64,000 nt of DNA from Costus lasius (Eukaryota > Streptophyta > Magnoliopsida > Zingiberales > Costaceae), in NCBI GenBank assembly GCA_027563935.2, contig CM050446.2, positions 28,895,501 through 28,959,500 of the forward strand, written 5' to 3'. The position numbers and the translations under genes are program-made. Positions 1 through 10,592 of this stretch are shown here, piece by piece (position 1 is the first letter of the stretch; each line of letters begins with the position of its first letter). Under the pieces are notes generated by a model, which saw nothing but the letters and a program-made list of their open reading frames with translations, was not told the origin of the DNA and did no database searches.

Positions 1-445
1 CCTGATGACTTCAGATCACAGGCCGGCTATGTGTTCAAATTGAATGGAGGCGCTGTATGCTGGAAGAGCTTCAAGCAATCCACTATAGCTGATTGTACAA
101 CCGAGGCTGAGTATGTTGTTGCTTCTGAGGTAGCCAAAGAAGTTGTTTGGATAAGGAAGTTCATAACTGATCTTCAGGTGGTTCCAACTGCTGTGGATCC
201 CATTGAGCTCTATTGTGACAATAATGGGGCTATTGCATAGGCAAAGGAACCATGGTCTCATCAATGGTCCAAACACATACTCAGGAGATTTCACCTGATT
301 AGAGAGATCATTGATTGAGGTGATGTCAAGAATAGCAGAGTTGATTCAGGGAACAATCTAGCATACCCATTGACCAAGGCTTTGGTGCAGCAGAAGCATG
401 ATGGTCATACTAGAGATATGGGGTTGAGGTTCCTCAACCTGTAGG
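1..445 (+). pseudogene. 3' end of copia pol (RNase H), element E
   Basis: Decayed C-terminal end of a Ty1/copia polyprotein. The frame from 31 reads a recognisable RNase H stretch with the TTEAEY catalytic-Glu motif and the YCDNNGAIA segment holding the third acidic residue. It hits an in-frame TAG at 238-240 and another stop near 317, and continues as recognisable RNase H tail (LTKAL, QQKH, GLRFL) to about 445. The same tail, intact, is seen in elements B and G. The rest of the element lies left of the window. The PPT and an LTR follow directly, which fixes the orientation. It cannot encode an active enzyme. Confidence 0.85.
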
Positions 446-448
446 TTG

Positions 449-465
449 TAGTGCAAGTGGGAGAT
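449..465 (+). other. Polypurine tract of element E
   Basis: The purine-rich run AGTGCAAGTGGGAGAT lies immediately upstream of an LTR starting TGTTAGTG. The same tract precedes the 3' LTR of every other copia element here (A, B, F, G, I). It would prime plus-strand DNA synthesis. Confidence 0.85.
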
Positions 466-688
466 TGTTAGTGTATATGCCCTGAGACCTAGTTTTGGTC
501 CATCTTTATACTACCTGACATTGATATTTCTTTTATATCATTCTAGCACTGTCGTTATCATTGTTTGTTTAGATCTGCAATTGTGTACTTACATGATAAT
601 TTCCCCGGAGACATATGGGATCTATGCTCAAACTATAGTCCTTAGTCAAGTACCTGAGCACATATGGGACAACTCTGGTACATGTGAG
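466..688 (+). repeat. 3' LTR of element E, segment 1
   Basis: The LTR starts TGTTAGTGTATATGCCCTG, a diverged form of the start of element I's LTR (TGTTGGTGTATATGCCCTG). It aligns with I's LTR up to 688, where X begins. The LTR continues at 3005-3024, 21247-22634 and 32095-32634; the four pieces sum to about 2.2 kb, close to the 2386 bp of I's LTR. E is therefore an older relative of I and the oldest layer of the left block. Confidence 0.85.
664..688. repeat. 25-bp direct repeat, left copy, flanking X
   Basis: These 25 bases recur without mismatch at 2980-3004. They are native E LTR sequence, since element I has the same segment with few changes. They bracket insertion X and are far longer than the 5-bp duplications around the other elements in the window. 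Confidence 0.9.
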
Positions 689-1077
689 CACACCATTTCA
701 TGTGTCTTTTTGTGTCATAATTATGCTCTTTTGCTTGTTTTTAAGCCTTAATTGTCAAATATTGCAGAATCTACACCATTTCTTGTTTTTGATCATTTTC
801 AGGTTAAAAGTGCCATATTTTGATGGATTTTAGAAGATTTGAGCACACCAATGGATTCCAGACGTCGAAACAAAGCCACCCATCAATTTTTATGAAATTC
901 GGAGCCAATTTGCAAAAATACGGCACTACCGTATTTTTGGGAACAACTATCACGGTACCGTATTTTTGGAGGATTTTAAACAACAAGTTTTTGAATTTTT
1001 GCGCAAAATACGGCACTGTCGTATTTTAGACCCAGTTTTTCAATTTTTTCCCCGAATCTTGCGCGGACCAAAGAACT

Positions 1078-2979
1078 TGTTGTGTCCATAAGTGCACGAA
1101 TACTTCGAAGTAATTAAAATATCGAACCACAGAGACCTACGTGTTAAGTACCAAATAATCATTTTCTCGCTAGCTAAGCGAACCGAATATGATGAAAGTA
1201 AACGATCGAAAAGTGCACGGGAAAATATTAGAGAAGAAAACTGAGACTAGGGGTTTATCCACCTTGATTCTAATGACTAGAAAGAACTAAAGGCTGTCAA
1301 TCAAATTTCATTATAATAAAGATGCAATTTACTTCATAAAAGGATCAACTCGCTCTCGCGTAGTCAATCATACAAAGGACCAATCCTCACTCTCGTGCAA
1401 GATCTATCCAATGCTGAAAATAAGTAAATCATTGAACAAAGAACTCAAGGATCACTCTCGTGCATCCGAATTCTAAGTCAAAAAGCTCAAGTGGAAACTC
1501 AAGGATTACTCTCGTGCATCCGAATCTCAACACAGGTTCTACTTAAGGTTTTCCAACGTTCCGATCCTCACTCTCGTGCAGGATCTTCATGTCTAACACA
1601 TTAACTCAATCCAAACAATCAGAAACTCAACATGACAATAAAATCATTAAAAATCAGAATTCGAAGAACTACCTAATCTCTTACGATAGTTCCAAACTCA
1701 ACAATTCTTAGGGCTCCAAATTTCACAATCAACCTCTCGGTCTATTTTACAAAATTCTAAAACATGCTGATATTTATAAAAGTAAGGAGAATCAAAGAAC
1801 AATCAATCACAAAAGTAAAATTATCATAATAAAATTATCATGACAAAAGTTAATATTTTCTAGTCATTAACAAACCAAGGGGATTACACCCCATGTCCCA
1901 TAAAAAGATCTAAGCTTGCATGGTGAAAGGATTACAATAAACCATAATTTCAGAGGATTAGAAATCGAAAAAAGGAAGAAAAGTTACAAAATAGGTGCTG
2001 TAATGAAATTACAGCACCGTAATTGCCTTTGAACAGCGCTGTCACCGCTGTTTTATTGATTTCTCCTCCGATCAGACTCTAAATGCTCTAAAACTTCTGG
2101 TGTGTGCTCTCCTACCCCAGACGAAGCTTCGGTGTGAATAACACAGCCTGAGGTGGTCTCTACGCCTCTCGGCATGAGGCCGAACACTAAGTGCCTCTCT
2201 GTCAATTGCTCCCACAATACTGAATAAAAATTTGGGCTTTCACTTCGTGTGTCTTCTCCTCTTAATTATGGGTTAGTAGCAACTTTTGGATCTCAATTTG
2301 GAGTTCTGGATCAAATGTTATGGCCCGCACAATTTTTGGACCCGAAAGTATTGCGCGTCCAGGATAAAAATACGGCCGTGTTATATTTTACGGCAGTGCC
2401 GTATTTTGGTTCTGTGAACCCTGAGTCAAAATTATGGACCTTAAAATGCTTCTAGACCGTGCCATAAAATCAGATGAGTTCTCTGGTCTGAATTGCCTGG
2501 GAAATACGGTACCGTAAAATGGTTTACGGCACTACTGTAATTTCGGCAAGTGTCTCTATTCTGAAGCGCTCCAAAATAGGGCCCGTGGAATGGTTTACGG
2601 TAGTGCTGTATTTTACACAAAATCTTCTGTTCCGAAAATCCACCAAATTACGGTAGTGCTCTTGATTTTACGGTAGCGTACGAAAATACGATACCGTAAA
2701 ATAGAATACGGCACTACCGTATTTTGGTGAGTTGCTCCGATTTGCATAAAATATGCTAGGTGATCTCCTCTTGATGATGGTAACTCTTTCATGTCTTTGA
2801 TTTTGCTCGAAAAGTCCTCAAAATAATGCCTTTTTACCTGAAAATCATGAAAAACCAAAATAGAAGTAGACTTTGCAATATTTGATGAATTCAGTATAAA
2901 AACAAGTAAAAGATCCTCAATTTAGCATGAAAAAATATCTAAAATGATACAAAATATACTATATATTTTGGTGTCATCA
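1078..2979 (-). repeat. Athila-like LTR in X
   Basis: On the - strand the LTR starts TGATGACACC at 2979 and ends near 1078. It shares with K and J the conserved block around 'cacagagacctacgtgtta', the CTCTCGTGCA motif (1352-1580) and the palindromic ATACGGCACTACCGTA units (about 2370-2730). A perfect 11-bp hairpin sits at 1994-2018. The left boundary is approximate because no clean TSD was found. Confidence 0.65.
1994..2018. other. Perfect hairpin in the X LTR
   Basis: GGTGCTGTAAT (1994-2004), loop GAA, then ATTACAGCACC (2008-2018): an 11-bp perfect inverted repeat. K and J carry hairpins at the equivalent LTR position with different arm sequences (44014-44037, 51562-51585, 53254-53281). Confidence 0.8.
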
Positions 2980-3004
2980 ATGGGACAACTCTGGTACATG
3001 TGAG
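2980..3004. repeat. 25-bp direct repeat, right copy, flanking X
   Basis: Identical over 25 bases to 664-688. After it E's LTR continues for 20 bp (3005-3024) before element A begins. Confidence 0.9.
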
Positions 3005-3024
3005 ACTGGTATGTGAGTTGGTTA

Positions 3025-4731
3025 TGTTGGGGTATGCCCTTAAGGCTAATGTTTGAGGCCTTGGGATTGTATCGGTATTGTGTAATAAACTTTTATGTTT
3101 ATAAAGGAAATGGTTGTTATTCAGTTTGTTACCTTGTCTGCTGTAATAAGTGTACTTCTGAATAATGTCTCAGAGCTGTTCAGCTAGGCTGACATGCTAT
3201 ATGTCCTTAGTCGAGATATCTTGGTGAACATGAGACAGCCTTGATATGGTTAAGACTAATATGTGTTCTAATCTTATAGGATGCTTCGAGCATGGAATAA
3301 GATGTAGACTCATGGGTACATTGGATGTACTGGACAGACCCTACTAGGATATTCAATTGTTTGTCACAATGTGAATAATCCTTGAATGCTGCAAGTGGCA
3401 CATGTCCTTTGACTTGAGATCACTTGTGTTTCTAAATGATGATTGTCATTGTTTTGAGGTAGTTCAATATCATTTGAAATAAAATGATTATAGACTATCT
3501 TGGATGGTGAGCTTGAGTCAGGTTAGGGCACTAGTGATAGATAAAGGATTGCCGTCTCCTTGTTTAAGGAGTGTGATGTTCTAATGGGGCCCCCCCTATG
3601 AGATGATTGAGAAAGTGTATGGCCATACCCAGGTGACTATGTTCATCTGATCTAATCATGCTCATCATATTGGAGATACAGGCTTGACACGCTTGTCCAA
3701 TAAGGACATCCAGTGGCAAAGGAAACATGTATGCCTTGTGAGTTTGATTCACACTTGTGCTGTGGTTTGGGTGTAGTCTTGGAAGACTCTTTTGTTTATA
3801 TCGGGAGACAGTGATGTGTTGCTAGATACCCCTCACTGATCGTGATGACGCAAGTCATCGTTACCGACATTTAAAGGAAACCCTCAGGGTCGCACAATTT
3901 GATGATATGACTTACTTAAGTCAGATCGTGTGGACTGATTTGTTTTGGTTCAGTTTAAAGGAGTTTAAACTCTGATTGTAAGTGAGATCTAGTCTGATCA
4001 TGTTTGATTGATTAGGGCTTGAGATCGGTAAGCTTCGATCGAGAGTATTGATGCTAGATCGGTGAGATCAAGAGCATCGAGGGATGGACGGTTAGATCAT
4101 TGAACCATTGGGTTTGATAATGTCTAGACTATTGCTTGGGCTGATTTGGTTTGACCAATGAACCATTGACATGTGAACCGGCTCAAGTGTGAGCGCATGG
4201 TCCACATGGAGTGGGATGATCGTTTGGTTCACTTGATGTGAACGCAAAACGCTTCAACGGTTTCGGTTGCTATTTTTGGAAAGTCCAAAAATGAAAAACG
4301 TCTCCACGTTCAATGTGTGGTTTAACGCCTCATTCAACATTCGGCTCCTCTCTCTCGACGAGACGCAAGGGGTTGAAGGTGTTGACGACGAGAAGTTCAG
4401 CCAAGCAAGACACCATCTTTTTCCTTCATTCGATCAAGGACATCTTGGAGATCCTTGCTAGCACAAGGAGCATCCAAGGAGCAAGTCATCAATCCTTTTG
4501 TGTGCGACAATTTGGAGGAGACCTCTCTTGTTCTCTCGCTTCCAAGTCGCCATCTTCTTCATGGCTATGGTATGGATCTAAACTTCATCAAGTTGATCAT
4601 ATGTTCTTGCGAAAGATCTATGAATACCCTTGCTTCCGCTTGCAAAGATTTATGCGCCACCATTTAGGGTTTTCGCTCCCCCTTGAAGGTGACCTATTAG
4701 GGTTTCGCTCCCTCTTGAAAGGGACCCAACA
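3025..4731 (+). repeat. 5' LTR of element A
   Basis: 1707 bp, starting TGTTGGGGTATGCCC and ending GGGACCCAACA, followed by the PBS. It carries the promoter and RNA start of the element, but I could not assign a TATA box. Short open frames inside it are not conserved as proteins beyond the LTR homology. Confidence 0.95.
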
Positions 4732-4733
4732 AT

Positions 4734-4745
4734 TGGTATCAGAGC
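4734..4745 (+). other. PBS of element A (initiator tRNA-Met type)
   Basis: TGGTATCAGAGC, two bases after the LTR end, is the complement of the 3' end of plant initiator tRNA-Met. This tRNA would prime minus-strand DNA synthesis. Confidence 0.9.
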
Positions 4746-6484
4746 ATGCGGTTACAGCATGTTAATATGATTGCTTGATATATTTTTGTGATCCATGTTT
4801 GCGCATGTAAATGTATGCTTAGATCTAAGTTGCATGCCGAAACTTCACATGAGAATATTTTGTTATGTTGGCGCATGTAAGTTGGCGCTTGTTATTGTGT
4901 TTGTGTTTGTCAAAACAAATATCACTTGCGCGCCCCATTAGATCTAAGATGCACCTATTGTAAACCCTTAGACGGGTTGATGGGGTTGAAAGCATCAACT
5001 AGTATAGATCAAACTAGTCTGATCAGACCATCTGACAGCCTAGATGGGTCGACCAGATGGCACCTGTGCGCAAGCACGAGGTGGCTATAGGTCGACTGCA
5101 TCAAAGGCGTGTAGCGAGGTCTGGTTGAGACAACCAGTGAACACTCTTGAGTTAGGCCCGGGGTCACACCCGCTTGCCAGAACTCTTGAAGGTTGTTCAG
5201 CCCTTGGCGCATGCATGGTTGACCATTAGGTCAACTCGAGTCAGTTAGGACTTGGTGCATGCAAGGGCATGGATCTAACTAGATAAGATGAGTGGATCCC
5301 CATCAATGGACCGTTGTAAGGTTGTAGGGCAGATAAGAAAAGTAAAATTGATGCCAATGGGTTTTCAAAAGTTTATTTTCTTTGTAATGGATCACATGTT
5401 GATTGATGCCATATGCCTGTTTATTTCATCTTATGTGGGTTGCCCTTTTATGTGTGCTGTGCTGGGGCCTGCGAGCCTGGTTAGTTATAAATTAATATTT
5501 ATTTGTGATCTGCGAATCACATTGTATTTAATTTATAAAATGTAATTGACCTGCGAGTCAATCTTGTCTAGATAGATTGAATTGTAATTTAATCAGACAA
5601 GTATTCAATGCACACATGGCAATGAAGCGCATTCAGCTGGTGGCGCACCTGAGCTGCATTGAGCGCTAGGGCCCTAGGTTGGACCAGATGAGATGCAAAA
5701 GACCCAAGAAGCAAGTGAAGACTTAAGATAACTTAAGGTCTTACTTAGGGTTCATGGGCTTTTACCACATAAGATCAGCATGCTTTCTATTTATTGCTTT
5801 TATAATTAGAACTACATGAGTTTATCTTCTGCTATCACCATAGGAATTGCATGATAGTTAAGAAGATAAAAGACCGTTAAAATCCAACGCTAAAATATCA
5901 AGCTCGTAAAGCCTTCTGACGCGAAACCTCACTGTTCTGACTATCGTTGGAGCCGTGTTGTACCCACTCAGTGGGCACGTCCATCTATCTTCAGACGGTG
6001 CGGGATTACACCTGCGTGTTACAGAGAAGGGATTTATCGCTTCTCGTTGCTCAGCATAGCACGTGGTGGTCCAGGGAGTAGGTCGGGTCAGCTTGACCAT
6101 GTAGGCTACATATGTGGCGCATATGGTAGCACATGGAGGCAGCCATCTGTGGGATCAGAGACTGTGTTGTACCAACTCAGTTGGCACAGTCTGCTGGATT
6201 GCCCAGATGAAGGGGAATCACATGGGTTGGTGATTGGTAGGGACTGCCTACCAGAAATTAGTGCTTGTACTCTCTGTGCATCTTATCTCGCCTGAGCGGG
6301 ACGCGGAGACCAAGTATGAAATCTGGATCCCATCTCACTAAAAGAGTGCTACTCTTTCGGACTGTTTTAATGGATTTTTCAGTCTGATAAAATAGTGAGA
6401 AAAGAATCTTTCTTAAGTCCTGGATTGATTCTAGACATTGATACTGACCTTGCTGTTCTTGCATTGTTGTAGATTCCTGCAGCA
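4746..6484 (+). other. 5' leader of element A
   Basis: About 1.74 kb of untranslated leader with no convincing gene. The part from about 5860 to 6340 is strongly conserved with the leaders of B, F and G and holds two bulged hairpins (5954-5979 and 6170-6201). It ends with a pyrimidine-rich tract and TTGTAG at 6467-6472 just before the gag start, which looks like a splice acceptor. Confidence 0.75.
5954..6201 (+). other. Twin bulged hairpins in the leader of A
   Basis: Hairpin 1 (5954-5979): CGTG, bulge TTGTA, CCCAC, loop TCA, GTGGG, CACG. Hairpin 2 (6170-6201): GACTGTG, bulge TTGTA, CCAAC, loop TCA, GTTGG, CACAGTC. The two share bulge, loop and layout but not stem sequence. B, F and G have both at the same spacing. 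A packaging or dimerisation role is inference. Confidence 0.7.
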
Positions 6485-8675
6485 ATGAACACCATGAGCT
6501 TCAATGTGCGATCCCTACTGGAAAGGGAGAAGTTTGCTGGGCCAAACTTCTCAGACTGGTTCAGACACCTTAAGATCGTTCTTAAGGCAGAGAGGAAACT
6601 GTATGTCCTCGAGACGGCTATACCGCCTCAACCCGCTGCGAACGCCGCAAGGGCGGTTCGTGATGCCTATGAAAAGCACGTCAATGATAGCATTGATGTC
6701 GCTTGCCTGATGCTAGCGTCTATGACGCCACCGCTGCAGCGTCAGCATGAGGATATGTCGGCTATAGAGATTATAGCGAACCTCAAGATGCTGTATGCTG
6801 CACAGGCGAGGACAGAACGCTATAATCTGACAAAGCTTTTCTTTCAGAGCAAACTGGCTGAGGGGAGCCCAGTGGGAGCTCACATGCTCAAGATGATTGG
6901 GCACAAGGAGGCTCTAGAGAAACTGGGGCATACCATCAATCAGGAGCTTACTGTAGACATTATTCTGCAGTCTCTCCCGCCTTCTTTCGATGCGTTCATT
7001 ATTAACTTTAATATGAACAAAATCGATTGTACTCCGGCAGAGCTGCTCAATATGCTCTTGACTACTGAGGAAACTCTGAAGGGAAAGCCTTCAACCTCTG
7101 TCTTAATGGTTCCTTCCAGGAACAAGAAGAAGGGGAAGAAGGGCAAAGCCCCAGTCAAGAACTACAACAAGGCTCTGAAACAGAAGGTTAAGCGGTCAAA
7201 GGACAACAGGTGTTTCCACTGTGGCCAGCTGGGTCACTGGAAAAAGGACTGTAAAGCGCTCCAAGGAGACAAGAGGGGAAGCATCGCTTCTGGCTCAGGT
7301 ATATTTGTGACTGAGGTCATGATATCCTCTTCTTCTATTTCATGGGTGTTGGACACTGCATGTGGAGTTCACATTTGTTCAAATGTACAGGAACTCAAGA
7401 GAAGAAGGCAGGTGGGACAGCATGAGGTGGACCTACGAGTTGGAAACGGGGCACGGGTTGCTGCTGTTGCTGTAGGGGATTATTTCATCTCATTACCATC
7501 TGGCGTTGTATTAGAATTAAACAGTTGTTATTTTGTTCCCAGTATTACTAAAAATATTATCTCTATTCCTGCTCTTGTCAGGAAAGGATTTTCCTTTGAA
7601 TGCAATATTTCAAAGTGTATTTTATCTTATGATAATATTGTTTATGCTACTGGTTCAATTAACAATGGGTTATTCATGTTGGACATGGAATATTCTATAC
7701 AAAACATTGATAATAAGAAAGCCAAGTATGCTGATGACAGCACCTTGCTATGGCATAGTCGTTTAGGCCATATTAACAAGAAGCGCATTAAGCGGTTGCA
7801 TGATCATGGACTGCTGGGATCATTCTCCTATGAGGAGATTGATACATGCAAAGCTTGTTTAATGGGAAAAATGACGAAGGCTCCTTTTCCTAACAAAGGT
7901 CAAAGGGCTTCAGGTTTACTTGACCTTATACACAGTGATGTGTGTGGGCCATTTAGTAAACATGCCAGAGGTGGCTATCAGTACTTCATTACCTTTACTG
8001 ATGATTTCAGTAGATATGGGTATGTCTATCTTATGAGACATAAGAGTGAATCTTTTGACAAGTTCAAAGAGTTCAAGAATGAAGTACAAAATCAGCTAGG
8101 CCGAAATATCAAGGCACTTCGTTCTGATCGAGGTGGAGAATACTTGAGTCATGCGTTTACTGACTATCTAAAGGAGTGTGGGATTATCTCACAGCTCACT
8201 CCGCCAGGAACACCGCAATGGAATGGTGTGTCCGAGAGGAGAAATAGAACGTTACTTGATATGGTTCGTTCGATGATGAGTCAGGCTACTCTTCCATACT
8301 CCTTTTGGGGATTTGCACTGGAAACAGCTGCAAAGGTACTAAACCGAGTGCCATCCAAGGCCGTTTCAAAGACGCCATATGAGTTATGGTATGGGAAACA
8401 GCCAAGCTTGACATTTATCAGGATCTGGGGTTGCGAGGCTTATGTCAAAAAGCTCGCCTCTGGGAAACTGGAGAGCAGATCTGAGAAATGTATTTTTGTC
8501 GGTTACCCTAAGGAAACTAAGGGTTATTATTTCTACGATCCCAAAGAGAACAAGGTATTTGTTGCTCGGACGACCATTTTTCTTGAGAAGGAGTTTCTTC
8601 TGCAAGAGGCCAGTGGGAGAGAAATAAAGCTGGATGAGAATCCAGAGGAAGGACAAAATAGTCAAGCACAGTTGG
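6485..8675 (+). pseudogene. Element A gag-pol, 5' part (gag, protease, integrase)
   Basis: An open frame of 730 codons, cut at 8675 by element B between integrase and RT. It reads a gag domain (about residues 10-190), a lysine-rich stretch, a CX2CX4HX4C zinc knuckle (CFHCGQLGHWKKDC), the protease motif DTACG, the integrase HHCC zinc site (HSRLGH...CKAC) and all three integrase acidic residues (SDVCGP, LRSDRGGEY, GVSERRN). An ATG at 6494 matches the start used by B; an in-frame ATG lies 9 bp upstream at 6485. The frame continues into B's LTR by chance up to 8707. The rest is at 17814-19514. Confidence 0.9.
8671..8675. other. TSD GTTGG of element B, left copy
   Basis: GTTGG precedes B's 5' LTR and recurs at 17809-17813 directly after its 3' LTR. 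Dropping one copy and B rejoins the A reading frame, which confirms the boundaries. Confidence 0.95.
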
Positions 8676-10366
8676 TGTTGGGGTATGCCCTTAAGGCTAA
8701 TGTTTGAGGCCTTGGGATTATAAAGTGTATCATGTAATAAACTGGTAAGTTTATAAGAGGCATGGTTATTATTCAGGTTGTTACCTTGTCTGCTGTAATA
8801 AGTGTACTTCTGGATAATGTCTCAAAGCTGTTCAGCTAGGCTGACAGGCTCTAAGTCCTTAGTCGAGATATCTTGGTGAACATGAGACAGCCTTGATATG
8901 ATTGAGACTAATATGAGTGCTGATCTTATAGGATGCTTCGAGCATGAAATAAGATGTAGACTCATGGGTACATTGGATGTACTGGACAGACCCTACTGGG
9001 ATATTCCATTGCTTGTCACAATGTGAATGATCCTTGTAAGCAGCAAGTGGCACATGTCCTCTGACTTGAGATCGCTTGTGTTTCTAAATGATGATTGTCA
9101 TTGTCTTGAGGTAGTTCAATATCATTTGAAACATAATGATTATAGACTATCTTGGATGGTGGGCTTGAATCAGGTTAGGGCACTAGTGATAGACACAGGA
9201 TTGCCGTCTCCTTGTTTAAGGAGTGTGATGTTCTAATGGGCCCCCTATATGAGATGATTGAGATAGTGTATGGCCATACCCAGATGACTATGGGCATCTG
9301 ATCTAATCATGCTCATCGTATTGGAGTTACAAGCTTGACCCGCTTGTCCAATAAGAACATCCAGTGGCAAAGGACATATGTATGCCTTGTGAATGGAGTC
9401 ACACTTGTGCAATGGTTTGGGAGTAGTCTTGGAAGACTCTTTCCTTTATATCGGGAGACAGTGATGTGTTGCTAGATACCCCTCACTGATCGTGATAACG
9501 TAAGTTATCGTTACCGACATTTAAGGGAAACCCTCAGGGTCGCACAATTTGATGATATGGCTTACTTGAGTCAGATCGTGTGGACTGGATTCTTTGAGTT
9601 CAGATTAAAGGGATTTAATCTCTGATTGTAAGTGAGATCTGGTCTGATCATGTTTGATTGATTAGGGCTTGAGATCGGTAAGCTTCGATCGAGAGAGGTG
9701 ATGCTAGATCGGAGAGATCAGGGGCATCAGGAGATGAATGGTTAGATCATGAGCCTTGGGGTTCGATTTGGTCTAGACCAAATGGCTTGAGCTATTTTGG
9801 TTTGGTTTAATGAACCAAAGCCGATTGGATGATTTGGCTTGAACCGGTTGACAAGGGTGAACGCTTGGTTCAAAGCCATATGCGTTTTGGGTTGGATTGA
9901 ACGCATGGCTTGATTGACTTCCATTTATGGAAAGTCATCAAGGCCGGTTTTGCTTCAATGCTAAAACGCTTATGCGTTGAGGGTTTTCTTTTCAACGCCT
10001 AGCTCTTTCGTTGGTGTGGTTGACGAAGAGAGGCGGGATCATCCAAGAGAAGCTCTCGAAAAGGGACATCTCATCATCCCACACGACAAGGACCGAAAGG
10101 GGATCTCTTGCTAGCACAAGGAAGATCCTAAAGGGTAGCCATCCCTCATCTTGTGTGTGGACTTGTGGAGGAGACCTAACTTGTTCTCTTCATCCAAGCC
10201 GATTTCCAAGCCTATGGCATTGGTATGGATCTCCCCTTCTTCTTATCAATCCATGATAGTTGAATATATGGCATGCAACGGTTCTTCAAACCCTTGCTTC
10301 CGCTTGCATACATTTCATTTGCGCCATGCTTAGGGTTTTTGCCCCCTTCATTTAGGGGTTCCTTCA
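8676..10366 (+). repeat. 5' LTR of element B
   Basis: 1691 bp, from TGTTGGGGTATGCCC to GGGGTTCCTTCA. It is the same length as the 3' LTR at 16118-17808 and looks identical by eye. It is homologous to the LTRs of A, F, G and H. Confidence 0.95.
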
Positions 10367-10368
10367 AT

Positions 10369-10380
10369 TGGTATCAGAGC
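10369..10380 (+). other. PBS of element B (initiator tRNA-Met type)
   Basis: TGGTATCAGAGC, two bases after the LTR end, as in A. Confidence 0.9.
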
Positions 10381-10528
10381 TTGGCTCATTACATGCTATT
10401 ATGTTTGCTGTTGTGATCCATGTTATGCTTAGATCTAGGGTTGGTTACATGCGCAAGTTCATAAAAGATTCATGATGTTTGTTGTTCTTAGCCGCATGTA
10501 TAGGTGCTTGTTGTTTGTTGTTGTCAAA

Positions 10529-10592
10529 GTTGCGCTCCCCCTTGAAGGGGACTCTACAAAGTTGCGCTCCCCCTTGAAGGGGACTCTACAAA
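10529..10592 (+). repeat. 32-bp tandem repeat in the B leader
   Basis: Two adjacent perfect copies (10529-10560 and 10561-10592). The core GCTCCCCCTTGAAGGGGAC also occurs near the 3' end of element A's 3' LTR (about 21186-21204), so the leader seems to have picked up LTR-end sequence. Confidence 0.9.

Larger units (their letters stand above)
689..2979. mobile_element. X: inverted composite of Athila-like LTR sequence
   Basis: A 2.3-kb insertion in the LTR of E. The right part (about 1078-2979) reads as a full Athila-type LTR on the - strand, about 1.9 kb, close to the 1910 bp of K's LTR. The left part (about 689-1047) aligns with the start of the same LTR type on the + strand, including the conserved segment with CAAATATTGCA and TTTTCAGG. 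The two ends are thus diverged inverted repeats of LTR starts. A weak relic of an Asp-type PBS (TCCCCG then GCGC) lies at about 1049-1066. No coding capacity was found. Flanks are the 25-bp repeats at 664-688 and 2980-3004. Confidence 0.65.

Noticed and set aside
689..2979. X as a simple solo LTR
   Set aside because: The left 360 bp is an LTR start in the opposite orientation and the flanking repeat is 25 bp, so a solo LTR from ordinary recombination does not explain the whole.
3207..3401. A 64-residue - strand frame repeated at 8859, 16301, 19717, 54583, 55764 and 63197
   Set aside because: It recurs only because it lies in homologous LTRs; it runs antisense to the element, has no recognisable domain, and its changes follow the LTR, not codon positions.
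4313..4765. 150-residue + strand frame at the end of A's 5' LTR
   Set aside because: Spans the LTR end and PBS; its counterpart at 20823 diverges after the LTR end, so it is not a gene.
6485..8707. A 740-residue protein as a separate gene
   Set aside because: Its last codons come from the LTR of B; it is the 5' part of A's gag-pol cut by insertion.
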